Of a stretch of DNA of 14,642 bases, positions 1 through 5,912 are shown piece after piece (positions within the stretch are counted from its first letter, which is position 1; every line of letters starts with the position of its first letter). Source of the stretch: Collinsella aerofaciens (GTDB taxonomy: Bacteria > Actinomycetota > Coriobacteriia > Coriobacteriales > Coriobacteriaceae); NCBI GenBank assembly GCA_008668235.1, contig RQCP01000049.1, positions 1 to 14,642 on the forward strand, written 5' to 3'. The notes under the pieces are model-generated. The model made no database searches and had not been told where the DNA came from. It saw only the letters and a program-made list of their open reading frames with translations. Both the position numbers and the translations under genes were made by a program.

Positions 1-173
1 ATCCGGTATTACCCGTCCTTTCGGGCGGCTATCCCGGGGGAGGGGGCAGGTTCTCCACGTGTTACTCAGCCGTTCGCCACTCGCTTCCCTCCGGAGAGGG
101 GTGCCGTTCGACTTGCATGTGTTAGGCGCGCCGCCCGCGTTCATCCTGAGCCAGGCTCGAAATCTCCGTCCAA
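1..173 (-). rRNA. rrs: 16S ribosomal RNA, 5' end (partial)
   Basis: On the minus strand this reads as the first ~170 nt of a 16S rRNA. The conserved CCTGGCTCAG lies at 155-146, followed by the GCCTAACACATGCAAG block, a short V1 hairpin, and GGCGAACGGCTGAGTAACACG before the window edge. The rest of the gene lies beyond position 1. The 5' end is placed about 7 nt upstream of the E. coli position-8 equivalent, so it is approximate. The V1 region resembles Collinsella from memory. The extreme 5' end departs from the usual consensus at several conserved positions (see findings). Confidence 0.95.
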
Positions 174-646
174 AATATATGGGCTTCGAGCCCGTCCGGT
201 CCTCTCAGTTCATCGCTGATCGGTTCCGTTCGAGTCATATGGTTCTAGTATAGGAAAAGGAATTTCTCGGGGCCGCCTCTCGGCGGCCTTGCGAAAAACA
301 AATCCAAGTTAGACCATTTCAAATGGTTCGATGTCTGCCCGGATGCGACACTCGATGTGTCCATCCTCGCAGTATCCGGTTCTCAAGGTGCACGCCCCGC
401 GGCTGATCCGGTCCGACCGGGCCGCGCGGCAAGGAGATATATTGCCAGACCGCGAAGCTCTGTGGGACGTCAATTCCACTCTTCACAAGTCCTACACAAC
501 ATATTGCTTTCTATAGGTAATAGAAAGACTGGTGCGGATCTTCCGCACGTATCAGATGATGACCCTTTGGTTCAGGAATATATAGAGATCGGTCACCTGT
601 AAGTGTTTATCTACCCGCGCTTTTAGCAATGTAAACCGCGCTTCAG
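174..646 (-). other. rRNA operon leader/promoter region, no protein gene
   Basis: These ~470 bases between the 16S 5' end and the rplT terminator contain no convincing gene. The short ORFs in them lack ribosome binding sites and family features. The region holds several perfect inverted repeats: 271-277/282-288 (7 bp), 313-319/321-327 (7 bp), 507-514/520-527 (8 bp) and 532-538/542-548 (7 bp). The rRNA promoter should lie here, reading leftwards. I see only weak hexamers (for example a TTTACA with an AT-rich partner near 605-636, and TATACT near 247-252) and no pair I would defend. No clear boxA antitermination motif was found. Confidence 0.5.
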
Positions 647-684
647 ATAAAAAGAGGGAGCGCCGCGCACAACGCGACACTCCC
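647..684 (-). terminator. Rho-independent terminator of infC-rpmI-rplT
   Basis: Just after the rplT stop, the minus strand forms a 12-bp stem (683-672 with 667-656, including G-U pairs) with a 4-nt loop. A U-rich run (CTCTTTTT) follows. This is a standard intrinsic terminator and separates the ribosomal-protein operon from the rRNA leader. Confidence 0.85.
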
Positions 685-705
685 CTAGCGATTCAAGAGA
701 ATCTA

Positions 706-1065
706 TTAGGCCTCGAGAGCCTTCTTGGCGATGGTAGCCAGCTCGTTGAAGGACTCGATGTCCTCGTAAGCCATTTGAGCCAGGACCTTGCGGTCGAGCT
801 CGATGCCGGCAACCTTCAGGCCGTGCATGAACTGAGAGTAAGAGATGTCGTTCAGGCGAGCAGCAGCGTTGATACGAGTGATCCAAAGAGAACGGATCTC
901 GCGCTTCTTGTTGCGGCGATCACGATACTGATACTGCAGGGAGTGCTGGACCTGCTCTTTAGCATGCTTGTAAGTACGCGAAGCGGCACCGTAGTAACCC
1001 TTCGCACGGTGCATAACGGTACGGCGCTTCTTCTTGGCGGCAACAGCGCGCTTAATACGTGCCAT
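706..1065 (-). CDS. rplT: 50S ribosomal protein L20
   Basis: The 119-residue product matches L20 from end to end. It has a basic N-terminus (MARIKRAVAAKKKRR), the RAKGYYGAASRTYKHAKEQV stretch, the RDRRNKKREIRSLWITRINAA core and a C-terminal YEDIESFNELATIAKKALE. L20 binds 23S rRNA early in 50S assembly. In several bacteria it also represses its own operon by binding the mRNA leader. An AGGAG lies at a good distance before the ATG. It is the last gene of infC-rpmI-rplT, starting 46 nt after the rpmI stop and followed by a strong terminator. Length and sequence are ordinary for the family. Confidence 0.97.
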   Translation of the reverse strand: MARIKRAVAAKKKRRTVMHRAKGYYGAASRTYKHAKEQVQHSLQYQYRDRRNKKREIRSLWITRINAAARLNDISYSQFMHGLKVAGIELDRKVLAQMAYEDIESFNELATIAKKALEA

Positions 1066-1111
1066 GTTCTATCAACTCCTAGACGGTAAAACGAAAAACG
1101 GGAACGCGAAC

Positions 1112-1303
1112 TTAGGCGAGACGCGACTTGATGACCTTGCGGTCGGCAGCGGCGATCTCGGTCTCCTGACGGAAGCCACGCTTACGCTTGGTGGACTTCT
1201 TGCTCAGGATGTGGCTCTTGAAAGCCTTGGCGCGCATAAGCTTGCCGGTACCAGTCTTGCGGAAACGCTTCTTGGTGCCGCTGTGGGACTTCATCTTAGG
1301 CAT
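1112..1303 (-). CDS. rpmI: 50S ribosomal protein L35
   Basis: This 63-residue, very basic protein begins MPKMKSHSGTKKRFRKTG and continues with the KAFKSHILSKKSTKRKRGFR segment typical of L35, a small protein of the large ribosomal subunit. The ATG follows an AGGAG with about 7 nt spacing. The gene sits between infC and rplT in the widely conserved order, 32 nt after the infC stop, so it is almost certainly co-transcribed with both. Nothing is unusual in the coding sequence. Confidence 0.97.
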   Translation of the reverse strand: MPKMKSHSGTKKRFRKTGTGKLMRAKAFKSHILSKKSTKRKRGFRQETEIAAADRKVIKSRLA

Positions 1304-1335
1304 GAAATACTCCTTAATCGGTTACAGAACACTAG

Positions 1336-1890
1336 TTACTTGGTATCGCTTGCCGCTTTATCCTCATCGAAGGCGCCCTTAATCGGGGCGAGCAGCATAA
1401 GCATGTTACGGCCTTCCATCTTAGGCTTGGACTCGACCGTAGCGTAAGGCTTGAGATCCTCGGCGAGACGCTCGAGAACGTTAAGGCCCTGCTCCGGGTG
1501 AGCCATCTCACGGCCGCGGAACATGATGGTGATCTTAACGCGTGCGCCCTTCTTGAGGAAACGCAGAACGTGGCCCTTCTTGGTCTCGTAGTCGCCAACG
1601 TCGATCTTGGGTCGGAACTTCATTTCCTTGACCTCGACCTTGGACTGGTTCTTACGAGCAGCCTTGGCCTTCATGGCCTGCTGGTACTTGAACTTACCGT
1701 AGTCCATGACCTTGCAGACCGGCGGCTCCGCGTTGGGAGCGATCTCGACCAGGTCGAGACCCTGATCGTCGGCGACGCGCTGGGCATCGCGGATGGCGAA
1801 CAGGCCGAGCTGAGAGCCATCGACGCCAATCAAACGGCACGAAGATGCAGTAATCTCGTCGTTGATGCGGGTGTCATCAGACTTAGCTAT
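1336..1890 (-). CDS. infC: Translation initiation factor IF-3, probable AUA start
   Basis: The product (184 residues from the chosen start) is IF-3, which binds the 30S subunit, prevents premature 50S joining and proofreads the start codon and initiator tRNA. The N-terminal domain (about residues 5-70) contains TRINDEI, LDLVEIAPNAEPPVCKVMDYGK and a basic linker. The C-terminal domain (about 78-170) contains KEMKFRPKIDVGDYETK, FLKKGARVKITIMFRGREM and RNMLMLLAP. The start is unusual. The first in-frame ATG (1905-1903) has no upstream Shine-Dalgarno site and overlaps a perfect GGAGG (1903-1899). Eight nt after that GGAGG lies an in-frame ATA (1890-1888). IF-3 genes often use rare AUU/AUA/AUC starts for autoregulation, so I take ATA as the start. 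A leader attenuator lies immediately upstream. First gene of infC-rpmI-rplT. Confidence 0.93.
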   Translation of the reverse strand: MAKSDDTRINDEITASSCRLIGVDGSQLGLFAIRDAQRVADDQGLDLVEIAPNAEPPVCKVMDYGKFKYQQAMKAKAARKNQSKVEVKEMKFRPKIDVGDYETKKGHVLRFLKKGARVKITIMFRGREMAHPEQGLNVLERLAEDLKPYATVESKPKMEGRNMLMLLAPIKGAFDEDKAASDTK

Positions 1891-1898
1891 TTTCCCTA

Positions 1899-1903
1899 CC
1901 TCC
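1899..1903 (-). promoter_or_regulatory. Shine-Dalgarno site that decides the infC start
   Basis: A GGAGG on the minus strand ends 8 nt before the ATA at 1890-1888. It overlaps the only nearby in-frame ATG, so that ATG cannot be the codon this site serves. Confidence 0.8.
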
Positions 1904-1910
1904 ATTCATA

Positions 1911-1942
1911 AAAAAATAACCCGGCGCTTCTCAGCAACCAGG
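1911..1942 (-). terminator. Intrinsic terminator/attenuator before infC
   Basis: On the minus strand, CCTGGTTGCT (1942-1933) pairs with AGCGCCGGG (1928-1920) around a GAGA loop. The stem has about 9 pairs, one bulged T and some G-U pairs. TTATTTTTTT follows directly. The U-run ends 6 nt before the first ATG and about 20 nt before the proposed ATA start. A terminator inside the 5' leader of its own operon is best read as an attenuator controlling infC-rpmI-rplT. Confidence 0.75.
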
Positions 1943-1994
1943 TCATACACATAGACTTCCTCGATTTGAGGAAGGGAATCTAAGTTGTATGACC
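1941..1994 (-). promoter_or_regulatory. Antiterminator-like stem in infC leader
   Basis: GGTCATACA (minus strand, 1994-1986) is perfectly complementary to TGTATGACC (1949-1941). The pair encloses a separate 7-bp hairpin (1974-1968 with 1962-1956). The outer stem uses the first two bases of the terminator's 5' arm, and further pairing (AGCA at 2005-2002 with TGCT at 1936-1933) would consume more of it. The two folds are therefore partly exclusive. The ligand may be L20 by analogy with known infC leaders, but nothing in the sequence proves that. Confidence 0.6.
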
Positions 1995-2072
1995 AGTCAG
2001 CTGCTCATTGGCGCCAAAAGGTGGGAGCCCTCGGGTTCCTCTTTAGGGCATTGTGGGAACAACGCCTTGCGA

Positions 2073-2097
2073 ATAATAACACGTACAGCGCATTATC
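2073..2097 (-). promoter_or_regulatory. Candidate promoter for infC operon
   Basis: Two extended -10-like elements face left here: TGT-GATAAT (hexamer 2097-2092) and TGT-TATTAT (hexamer 2078-2073). Neither has a good -35. They follow the terminator at 2111-2135 and would give a leader of roughly 160-190 nt carrying the attenuator. Confidence 0.35.
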
Positions 2098-2110
2098 ACA
2101 TTACGTACAC

Positions 2111-2135
2111 GAAAAAGGGGGCCACAACCCCCTCA
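2111..2135 (-). terminator. Terminator copy A (after tRNA-Leu remnant)
   Basis: On the minus strand, GAGGGGGTTGTGGCCCCC forms a GC-only stem and is followed by TTTTTCGTG. It matches the terminator at 2294-2317 in position and flanks, so it is part of a duplicated unit. Confidence 0.7.
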
Positions 2136-2144
2136 AAGCGCAGG

Positions 2145-2175
2145 TGCATGTATGGTGCCCGAGGCGAGACTCGAA
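2145..2175 (-). repeat. Remnant/duplicate of tRNA-Leu 3' end (direct repeat copy A)
   Basis: These 31 bases are identical to 2329-2359. They comprise the CCA end, discriminator, acceptor 3' strand and part of the T arm of tRNA-Leu, plus 8 nt beyond the CCA. No anticodon or D arm adjoins this copy, so it is a partial tRNA. Spacing between copies is 184 nt, and the flanking terminator is repeated too. It could be a decayed tandem tRNA duplicate or a target duplication at a tRNA attachment site. Confidence 0.8.
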
Positions 2176-2290
2176 GGGCCTGCGCTTCGCGAAGCCCCGG
2201 GCTTCGGGCGCATGGCGCCCTCACCACGCTCCGCTACAAACAGGCCACAGGCCTGTTTACTTAACGCTCCGCGCGCTCACGCGAGTTCGG
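2176..2290 (-). repeat. Hairpin cluster between the two tRNA-Leu ends
   Basis: This 115-nt stretch is built almost entirely of inverted repeats. These are 2191-2205 (gaagccccgggcttc), 2206-2211/2215-2220 (gggcgc/gcgccc) and 2238-2246/2250-2258 (aaacaggcc/ggcctgttt, perfect 9 bp). On the minus strand the last one is flanked by two copies of GCGGAGCGT. It has no credible ORF and occupies the place where the missing part of a tRNA would be expected. It may be a small repetitive element or a structured RNA. Confidence 0.5.
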
Positions 2291-2293
2291 CAC

Positions 2294-2317
2294 GAAAAAG
2301 GGGGCCTTGACCCCCTT
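2294..2317 (-). terminator. Terminator of tRNA-Leu (copy B)
   Basis: Downstream of the tRNA on the minus strand, GGGGGTCAAGGCCCCC is followed by TTTTTCG. It is a short GC-rich intrinsic terminator, duplicated at 2111-2135. Confidence 0.75.
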
Positions 2318-2336
2318 GAACGCCCACTTGCATGTA

Positions 2337-2423
2337 TGGTGCCCGAGGCGAGACTCGAACTCGCACGTTGTTGCCAACGGTGGATTTTGAGTCCACTGCG
2401 TCTGCCAATTCCGCCACTCGGGC
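2337..2423 (-). tRNA. tRNA-Leu (anticodon CAA)
   Basis: The minus strand folds as a class II tRNA. The acceptor GCCCGAG (2423-2417) pairs with CTCGGGC (2347-2341), followed by discriminator A and an encoded CCA (2339-2337). The D arm reads TGGCGGAATTGGCAGACGC. The anticodon stem GTGGA/TCCAC encloses the loop CTCAAAA, giving anticodon CAA, which reads the UUG leucine codon. A long variable arm (CCGTTGGCAACAACG region) and a GTTCGAGTC T loop complete it. It lies 39 nt after the stop of the transglutaminase gene and may share its transcript or use a weak promoter within that gap. Confidence 0.96.
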
Positions 2424-2462
2424 ACGTAATGCGTGAGTTAGTTTATCACAGCTTTCTGTTGA

Positions 2463-3896
2463 TTAGTCCGAAAATGGTACTTCGAGCATTTCGATAAGCT
2501 CAACCTTGCGCAACATCTCCCGCTTACGACATCCACGTCCGTCAACCGAGGCCTCGCCCATCTGGTTGTCATAGGGGTCCTCGCGCATGCCATCGAAAGC
2601 AGGCACAAACTCAGCCTGGAATCGATCGTTGGCCACCATACGCCACGGATCGAGATTGCCAAAGTAGTGACGACGGCGCCACTCCTCCCCCATCCTGCGT
2701 GCCGAGGAACCAAACGATACGTCGGCGTTAAGCCAACCGGTCTGGGGTGTGTAGAACTCGGCCCAGTCGTGCGGTCCCACCGAATCGGGCGCAACATATA
2801 GGCCGCTCTGCCAACGAGCAGGCACCCCCGCGATGCGGCACATGGTGATAAAAGTGAGCGCCATAACGCCGCAATCGCCGCGGAGCGAATGCGCACAGTC
2901 GTCGGCAATAGATCCCAAAAGCAGGTACGGTGGCTGATAGCGATAGTCGATATGCTGTGTCAGGTAATCATAGATAGCACGAGCGCGATCGAGCGGATCC
3001 TCGAGCCCGTCAACAACACGCTCCGTCAACTGTCGCAGGTACGGCGTAAACGCAATGTGCGGACGGTCCTCGGAAATATCCTCGGGCAGAGGCGCGTCCA
3101 TACGCGGATGAACCGGAAGTGTGCCACCGTAGACATCACAATAAGCAGCATCGATGTGATAACGATAAGTCACCGAGAATGAGCGCTCACTCGAAGAAGA
3201 CCACGAGGCGGTACGCGCCGAAGCGTTCGCGGGAGCAACAGCACCCTCCGGCGTCATGTCGAGAATCTCGACCCGAGACTGCTGACGGCAGGCAGCCGCG
3301 ACGGGAAGCCAAGCGCAAACGGTCTCCCCCTCCAGAGCGCCGGGGACAGACACGGACGCTTTAAGCGTAATGACGCGAGCCAATCCGTTTTGTGACTCCA
3401 TCTCCTTGAGCATCTCGTCGCGCAGTGCTATTCCGTCCGTAGAATCGGGACGCATGCCGGGGACCTCTTTGGGATATACGCGAAGCGAATCGAGGAAGTT
3501 ATCGAGAACGAACAGCTCGCCATCGATAAAGCGCCAGTCAATACGCTTACGGTCAATCAGATCGTCAAACTGCTCCTCGGTAAACTCAGGCCACTCCTCG
3601 CGAATCATCGCAATAGCTCGATCGCGCGACACCGAAAAATGAAGCGGCGTCTCAAGCATGCGATACCGCTCGGCACGAACGCAGGCAGCAAGCGAGGGAT
3701 CGGGATCTTGGGCAAGTAGGCGGTCGCAAGCCTCAATAGCCTGCGAAAGATACCCCGCGTCCTTTAAACGCAGAATCTCGGGTGGCAAGCCAACATCTAG
3801 AAAACGGAAGTCATCATTGCAAACATCAACAGAGCAACCAACAGGACCCTCGTCAATAACCTTCCCATCCGAAGGCAGCACATTAATAACAGCCAT
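2463..3896 (-). CDS. Transglutaminase-like superfamily protein, cytoplasmic
   Basis: The 477-residue product has a papain-fold transglutaminase core near residues 300-400. The likely triad is Cys342 (in RGDCGVMALTFITMCRIAGVPAR), His376 (GPHDWAEFY) and Asp392 (LNADVSFG). The R-x-G-D-C and D-W-A-E-F contexts fit the bacterial family that acts as proteases or amidases rather than cross-linkers. The N-terminal ~180 residues are helix-rich and TPR-like (LKDAGYLSQAIEACDRLLAQDPDPSLAACVRAERYRML), followed by a beta-rich stretch before the core. I see no signal peptide or membrane segment. An upstream in-frame ATG at 3932 has no ribosome site. The ATG at 3896 has GGAG with 6-nt spacing and is downstream of a TACAAT -10 candidate, so I chose it. 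Substrate and role are unknown. Confidence 0.8.
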   Translation of the reverse strand: MAVINVLPSDGKVIDEGPVGCSVDVCNDDFRFLDVGLPPEILRLKDAGYLSQAIEACDRLLAQDPDPSLAACVRAERYRMLETPLHFSVSRDRAIAMIREEWPEFTEEQFDDLIDRKRIDWRFIDGELFVLDNFLDSLRVYPKEVPGMRPDSTDGIALRDEMLKEMESQNGLARVITLKASVSVPGALEGETVCAWLPVAAACRQQSRVEILDMTPEGAVAPANASARTASWSSSSERSFSVTYRYHIDAAYCDVYGGTLPVHPRMDAPLPEDISEDRPHIAFTPYLRQLTERVVDGLEDPLDRARAIYDYLTQHIDYRYQPPYLLLGSIADDCAHSLRGDCGVMALTFITMCRIAGVPARWQSGLYVAPDSVGPHDWAEFYTPQTGWLNADVSFGSSARRMGEEWRRRHYFGNLDPWRMVANDRFQAEFVPAFDGMREDPYDNQMGEASVDGRGCRKREMLRKVELIEMLEVPFSD

Positions 3897-3930
3897 ACCA
3901 AACTCCAAGTCATTAGAACTCTTGAAGCCC

Positions 3931-3936
3931 ATTGTA
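3931..3936 (-). promoter_or_regulatory. Candidate -10 for the transglutaminase gene
   Basis: TACAAT on the minus strand lies 34 nt before the chosen start and follows a T-rich stretch. There is no good -35. If used, it would exclude the upstream ATG at 3932. Confidence 0.3.
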
Positions 3937-3942
3937 GCGAGA

Positions 3943-3970
3943 TAAAAAAGAAAGCCCCAACAAGGGAGCC
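3943..3970 (-). terminator. Possible weak terminator upstream of transglutaminase gene
   Basis: On the minus strand, GCTCC...GGGGC (5 pairs, one wobble) precedes TTTCTTTTTTATC. The stem is short. It may back up the large hairpin behind the aldolase gene or simply supply a T-rich promoter context. Confidence 0.35.
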
Positions 3971-4036
3971 ATCAACACCGCCGAACGGTAGTCAAAAAAT
4001 GAATTCAGCCTCGTAACCCTGCAGCGAGTTAACAAA

Positions 4037-4129
4037 GGAGGCCCCGTTCGCCCGGAGCTTTTCCCATTGCGCGACTTCTGGCAAAGCCAGGTGAGCGCAA
4101 GGGAAAAGCGTAGGGCGAACGGGGCCTCC
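4037..4129 (-). terminator. 93-nt hairpin downstream of fba
   Basis: A perfect 17-bp outer inverted repeat (4037-4053 with 4113-4129) encloses a second stem of 9+6 pairs (4057-4072 with 4095-4109, one bulged A). Inside that is a third apical stem, ctggc/gccag (4078-4082/4086-4090). On the minus strand it lies just after the aldolase stop and is followed by TTTGTTAAC. It probably ends or protects the fba transcript. It is much longer than a normal terminator and its T-run is poor, so it may be a palindromic repeat element or a stable small RNA. Confidence 0.65.
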
Positions 4130-4151
4130 GACGGGAAAGTTAAACCGCTAC

Positions 4152-5018
4152 TTACGCCTTGTTGACGGAGCCAAACTCCTCCATGAGCTCCTTGGTGCGG
4201 GCAACGATGTTGTCGCGACCAGGCTTGAGGAGCTTGCGGGGGTCAAAGCCCTTGCCCTGCTGATCCTTGCCGGCCTCGATGTACTCGCGAACGCCCTTGG
4301 CGAAAACGAGCTGCAGATCGGTGTTGACGTTGATCTTGGAGATACCCAGGGAGATGGCCTTCTTGATCTGATCCTCGGGGATGCCGGTGCCACCGTGCAG
4401 GACGAGGGGCAGGTCGCCGGTCTGAGCCTTGATCTCGCCCAGACGCTCGAAGGAAAGGCCAGCCCAGTCGGCAGGGTACACGCCGTGGATGTTGCCGATA
4501 CCGCAGGCAAGGAAGTCGACGCCCAGGTCAGCAATCTGCTTGCACTCAGCAGGATCAGCGAGCTCGCCGCTGGAGGTCACGCCGTCCTCGGTGCCGCCGA
4601 TGCCGCCGACCTCGGCCTCGATGGACATACCCTTGGAGTGGGCAAGCTCAACGAGCTCCTTGGTGCGGTCGAGGTTAAGCTGGAAGGTCTCCTCGTGAGA
4701 GCCGTCATACATGATGGACGTGAAGCCGGCCTCGATGCACTTGAAGCAGTCCTCGTAAGAACCGTGATCGAGGTGAAGGGCGACGGGAACGGTAACGCCC
4801 GTGGCCTCGACGGCAGCCTTGACCATGTCGGCGCAGACCTTGAAACCGCCCATCCACTTAGCGGCACCAGCGGTGCACTGAAGGATCAGCGGAGACTTGG
4901 CCTCCTCGGCGGCCTGGAGAATAGCCAGGGTCCACTCGAGGTTGTTGGTGTTGAAGGCACCGAGACCATACTTGCCGGCCTCGGCCTTCTTGAGCATGTC
5001 TGCTGCGTTGACGAGCAT
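4152..5018 (-). CDS. fba: Class II fructose-1,6-bisphosphate aldolase
   Basis: The 288-residue product is a zinc-dependent aldolase. It reversibly cleaves fructose-1,6-bisphosphate into glyceraldehyde-3-phosphate and dihydroxyacetone phosphate in glycolysis and gluconeogenesis. Visible motifs are LHLDHG (catalytic Asp84, zinc ligand His85), YDGSHE (104-109), EAEVGGIGGTEDG (134-146), GNIHGVY with zinc ligand His178, LHGGTG with zinc ligand His208, and KINVNTDLQ (phosphate binding). Length fits the Bacillus-type class IIB enzymes. The reading frame stays open upstream to 5285. The ATG at 5018 has a perfect GGAGG 8 nt before it and matches the family N-terminus, so the extension is rejected. It is a single-gene unit with its own promoter-like -10 and a large terminal hairpin. 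Confidence 0.96.
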   Translation of the reverse strand: MLVNAADMLKKAEAGKYGLGAFNTNNLEWTLAILQAAEEAKSPLILQCTAGAAKWMGGFKVCADMVKAAVEATGVTVPVALHLDHGSYEDCFKCIEAGFTSIMYDGSHEETFQLNLDRTKELVELAHSKGMSIEAEVGGIGGTEDGVTSSGELADPAECKQIADLGVDFLACGIGNIHGVYPADWAGLSFERLGEIKAQTGDLPLVLHGGTGIPEDQIKKAISLGISKINVNTDLQLVFAKGVREYIEAGKDQQGKGFDPRKLLKPGRDNIVARTKELMEEFGSVNKA

Positions 5019-5058
5019 AAAAGAAACCTCCTGTAAGGTTGCTCCGATAACGCCTGAG

Positions 5059-5064
5059 ATTTTA
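5059..5064 (-). promoter_or_regulatory. Candidate extended -10 for fba
   Basis: TGG-TAAAAT on the minus strand lies about 40 nt upstream of the fba start. A weak TTTATG sits 16 nt further up as a possible -35. The leader would then carry only the ribosome site. Confidence 0.45.
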
Positions 5065-5212
5065 CCACGACATACCCGAGCATAAACGTTCGTTTGTTCA
5101 CGAATACCATCCGATTGGACAAATTTTGACCGTTTGCCCCACAGAATCGACCCACTGGGGAAAATAGCTTGACGATTGAGCGGTCTTCGTGGTTCGGAAG
5201 ACGGCTTCGAGC

Positions 5213-5896
5213 CTACATCTGCATAAACGGGTTCTGCATAAGTTCGCGCGCCATCGTGGTCGAATCGCCATGGCCCGTCAAGCAAACGGTATCGGGCGGA
5301 AGCATCTTGACAAGTTTGGAGAGCGAGCGCATAATCGCCGCCTCGTCACCGCCGGAAAGATCGGTACGACCGTGGCTGCCCGGGAAAAGCGTGTCGCCCA
5401 CAAAGGCGATGTTTCCCTGCTCGGTCGCGGCGAACAGGACGATGCCGCCCGGCGTATGCCCCGGCGTCTCGATCACCTGCAGGCAGACGTCGCCCACCTC
5501 GATTGTATCGCCCTCGGCAAGCAAGCGCGTCGGCTCACCCGGATCGGGCGTCTCGATACCCCACATGGCGCGCTGCTCCTCGATATTTGCGCGAGGTACC
5601 GTCACGTCCTTAGCGCACAACTCATATAGTGCGCTGTCGCCAACGACAGCTCGAACCCCGGCAACCCCACCAACATGGTCGGCATGACCGTGCGTGCAGA
5701 CAGACCCGAGTACGCGCACCTCGGGATGCGCGGTGCGGATATGCTCCACAAGACGCTCGCCCTCCCACGCCGGATCGACGATTAAGCACTCGTCATTCGA
5801 AATTACGGCGTAGCTGTTGGTCTGAATCGGGCCGTTGACGAGCGCCTCAATCGAAGCCGTGCCTCGGGGTGTCAGGTCCAAAGTCATATCGTCCAT
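5213..5896 (-). CDS. MBL-fold metallohydrolase (glyoxalase II-like)
   Basis: The 227-residue product is a metallo-beta-lactamase-fold hydrolase. Its metal-binding signature is complete: THGHADH (residues 68-74), GHTPGG with His147, GDTLFPGSHGRTDL with Asp168, and a final GHG with His209. The order and the FPGSHGRTDL segment match the compact glyoxalase II-like group (YcbL/YqgX type), which lacks the C-terminal substrate domain of true glyoxalase II. It probably hydrolyses a thioester or related small molecule, but the substrate is not predictable. The first ATG (5902) is too close to the AGGAGGG, whereas the ATG at 5896 has good spacing and is chosen. It lies downstream of rel, separated by 88 nt containing a terminator-like hairpin. 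The same neighbourhood (recJ, rel, MBL hydrolase) occurs in Firmicutes. Confidence 0.9.
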   Translation of the reverse strand: MDDMTLDLTPRGTASIEALVNGPIQTNSYAVISNDECLIVDPAWEGERLVEHIRTAHPEVRVLGSVCTHGHADHVGGVAGVRAVVGDSALYELCAKDVTVPRANIEEQRAMWGIETPDPGEPTRLLAEGDTIEVGDVCLQVIETPGHTPGGIVLFAATEQGNIAFVGDTLFPGSHGRTDLSGGDEAAIMRSLSKLVKMLPPDTVCLTGHGDSTTMARELMQNPFMQM

Positions 5897-5912
5897 GCGC
5901 ATACCCTCCTTC

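Noticed and set aside
59..602. Short plus-strand ORFs in the rRNA and leader region
   Set aside because: They overlap 16S rRNA or its leader, lack ribosome sites, and their translations show no family features.
1981..2100. T-box or other known riboswitch upstream of infC
   Set aside because: No T-box specifier or conserved bulge sequence was seen. The visible structure is a terminator with a competing stem.
3897..3932. Upstream ATG (3932) as transglutaminase start
   Set aside because: No ribosome site precedes it and it overlaps a likely -10 element. The ATG at 3896 has GGAG at good spacing.
5019..5285. N-terminal extension of the aldolase to 377 residues
   Set aside because: It overlaps the MBL gene 3' end and the fba promoter region, has no family similarity, and the ATG at 5018 carries a perfect GGAGG.
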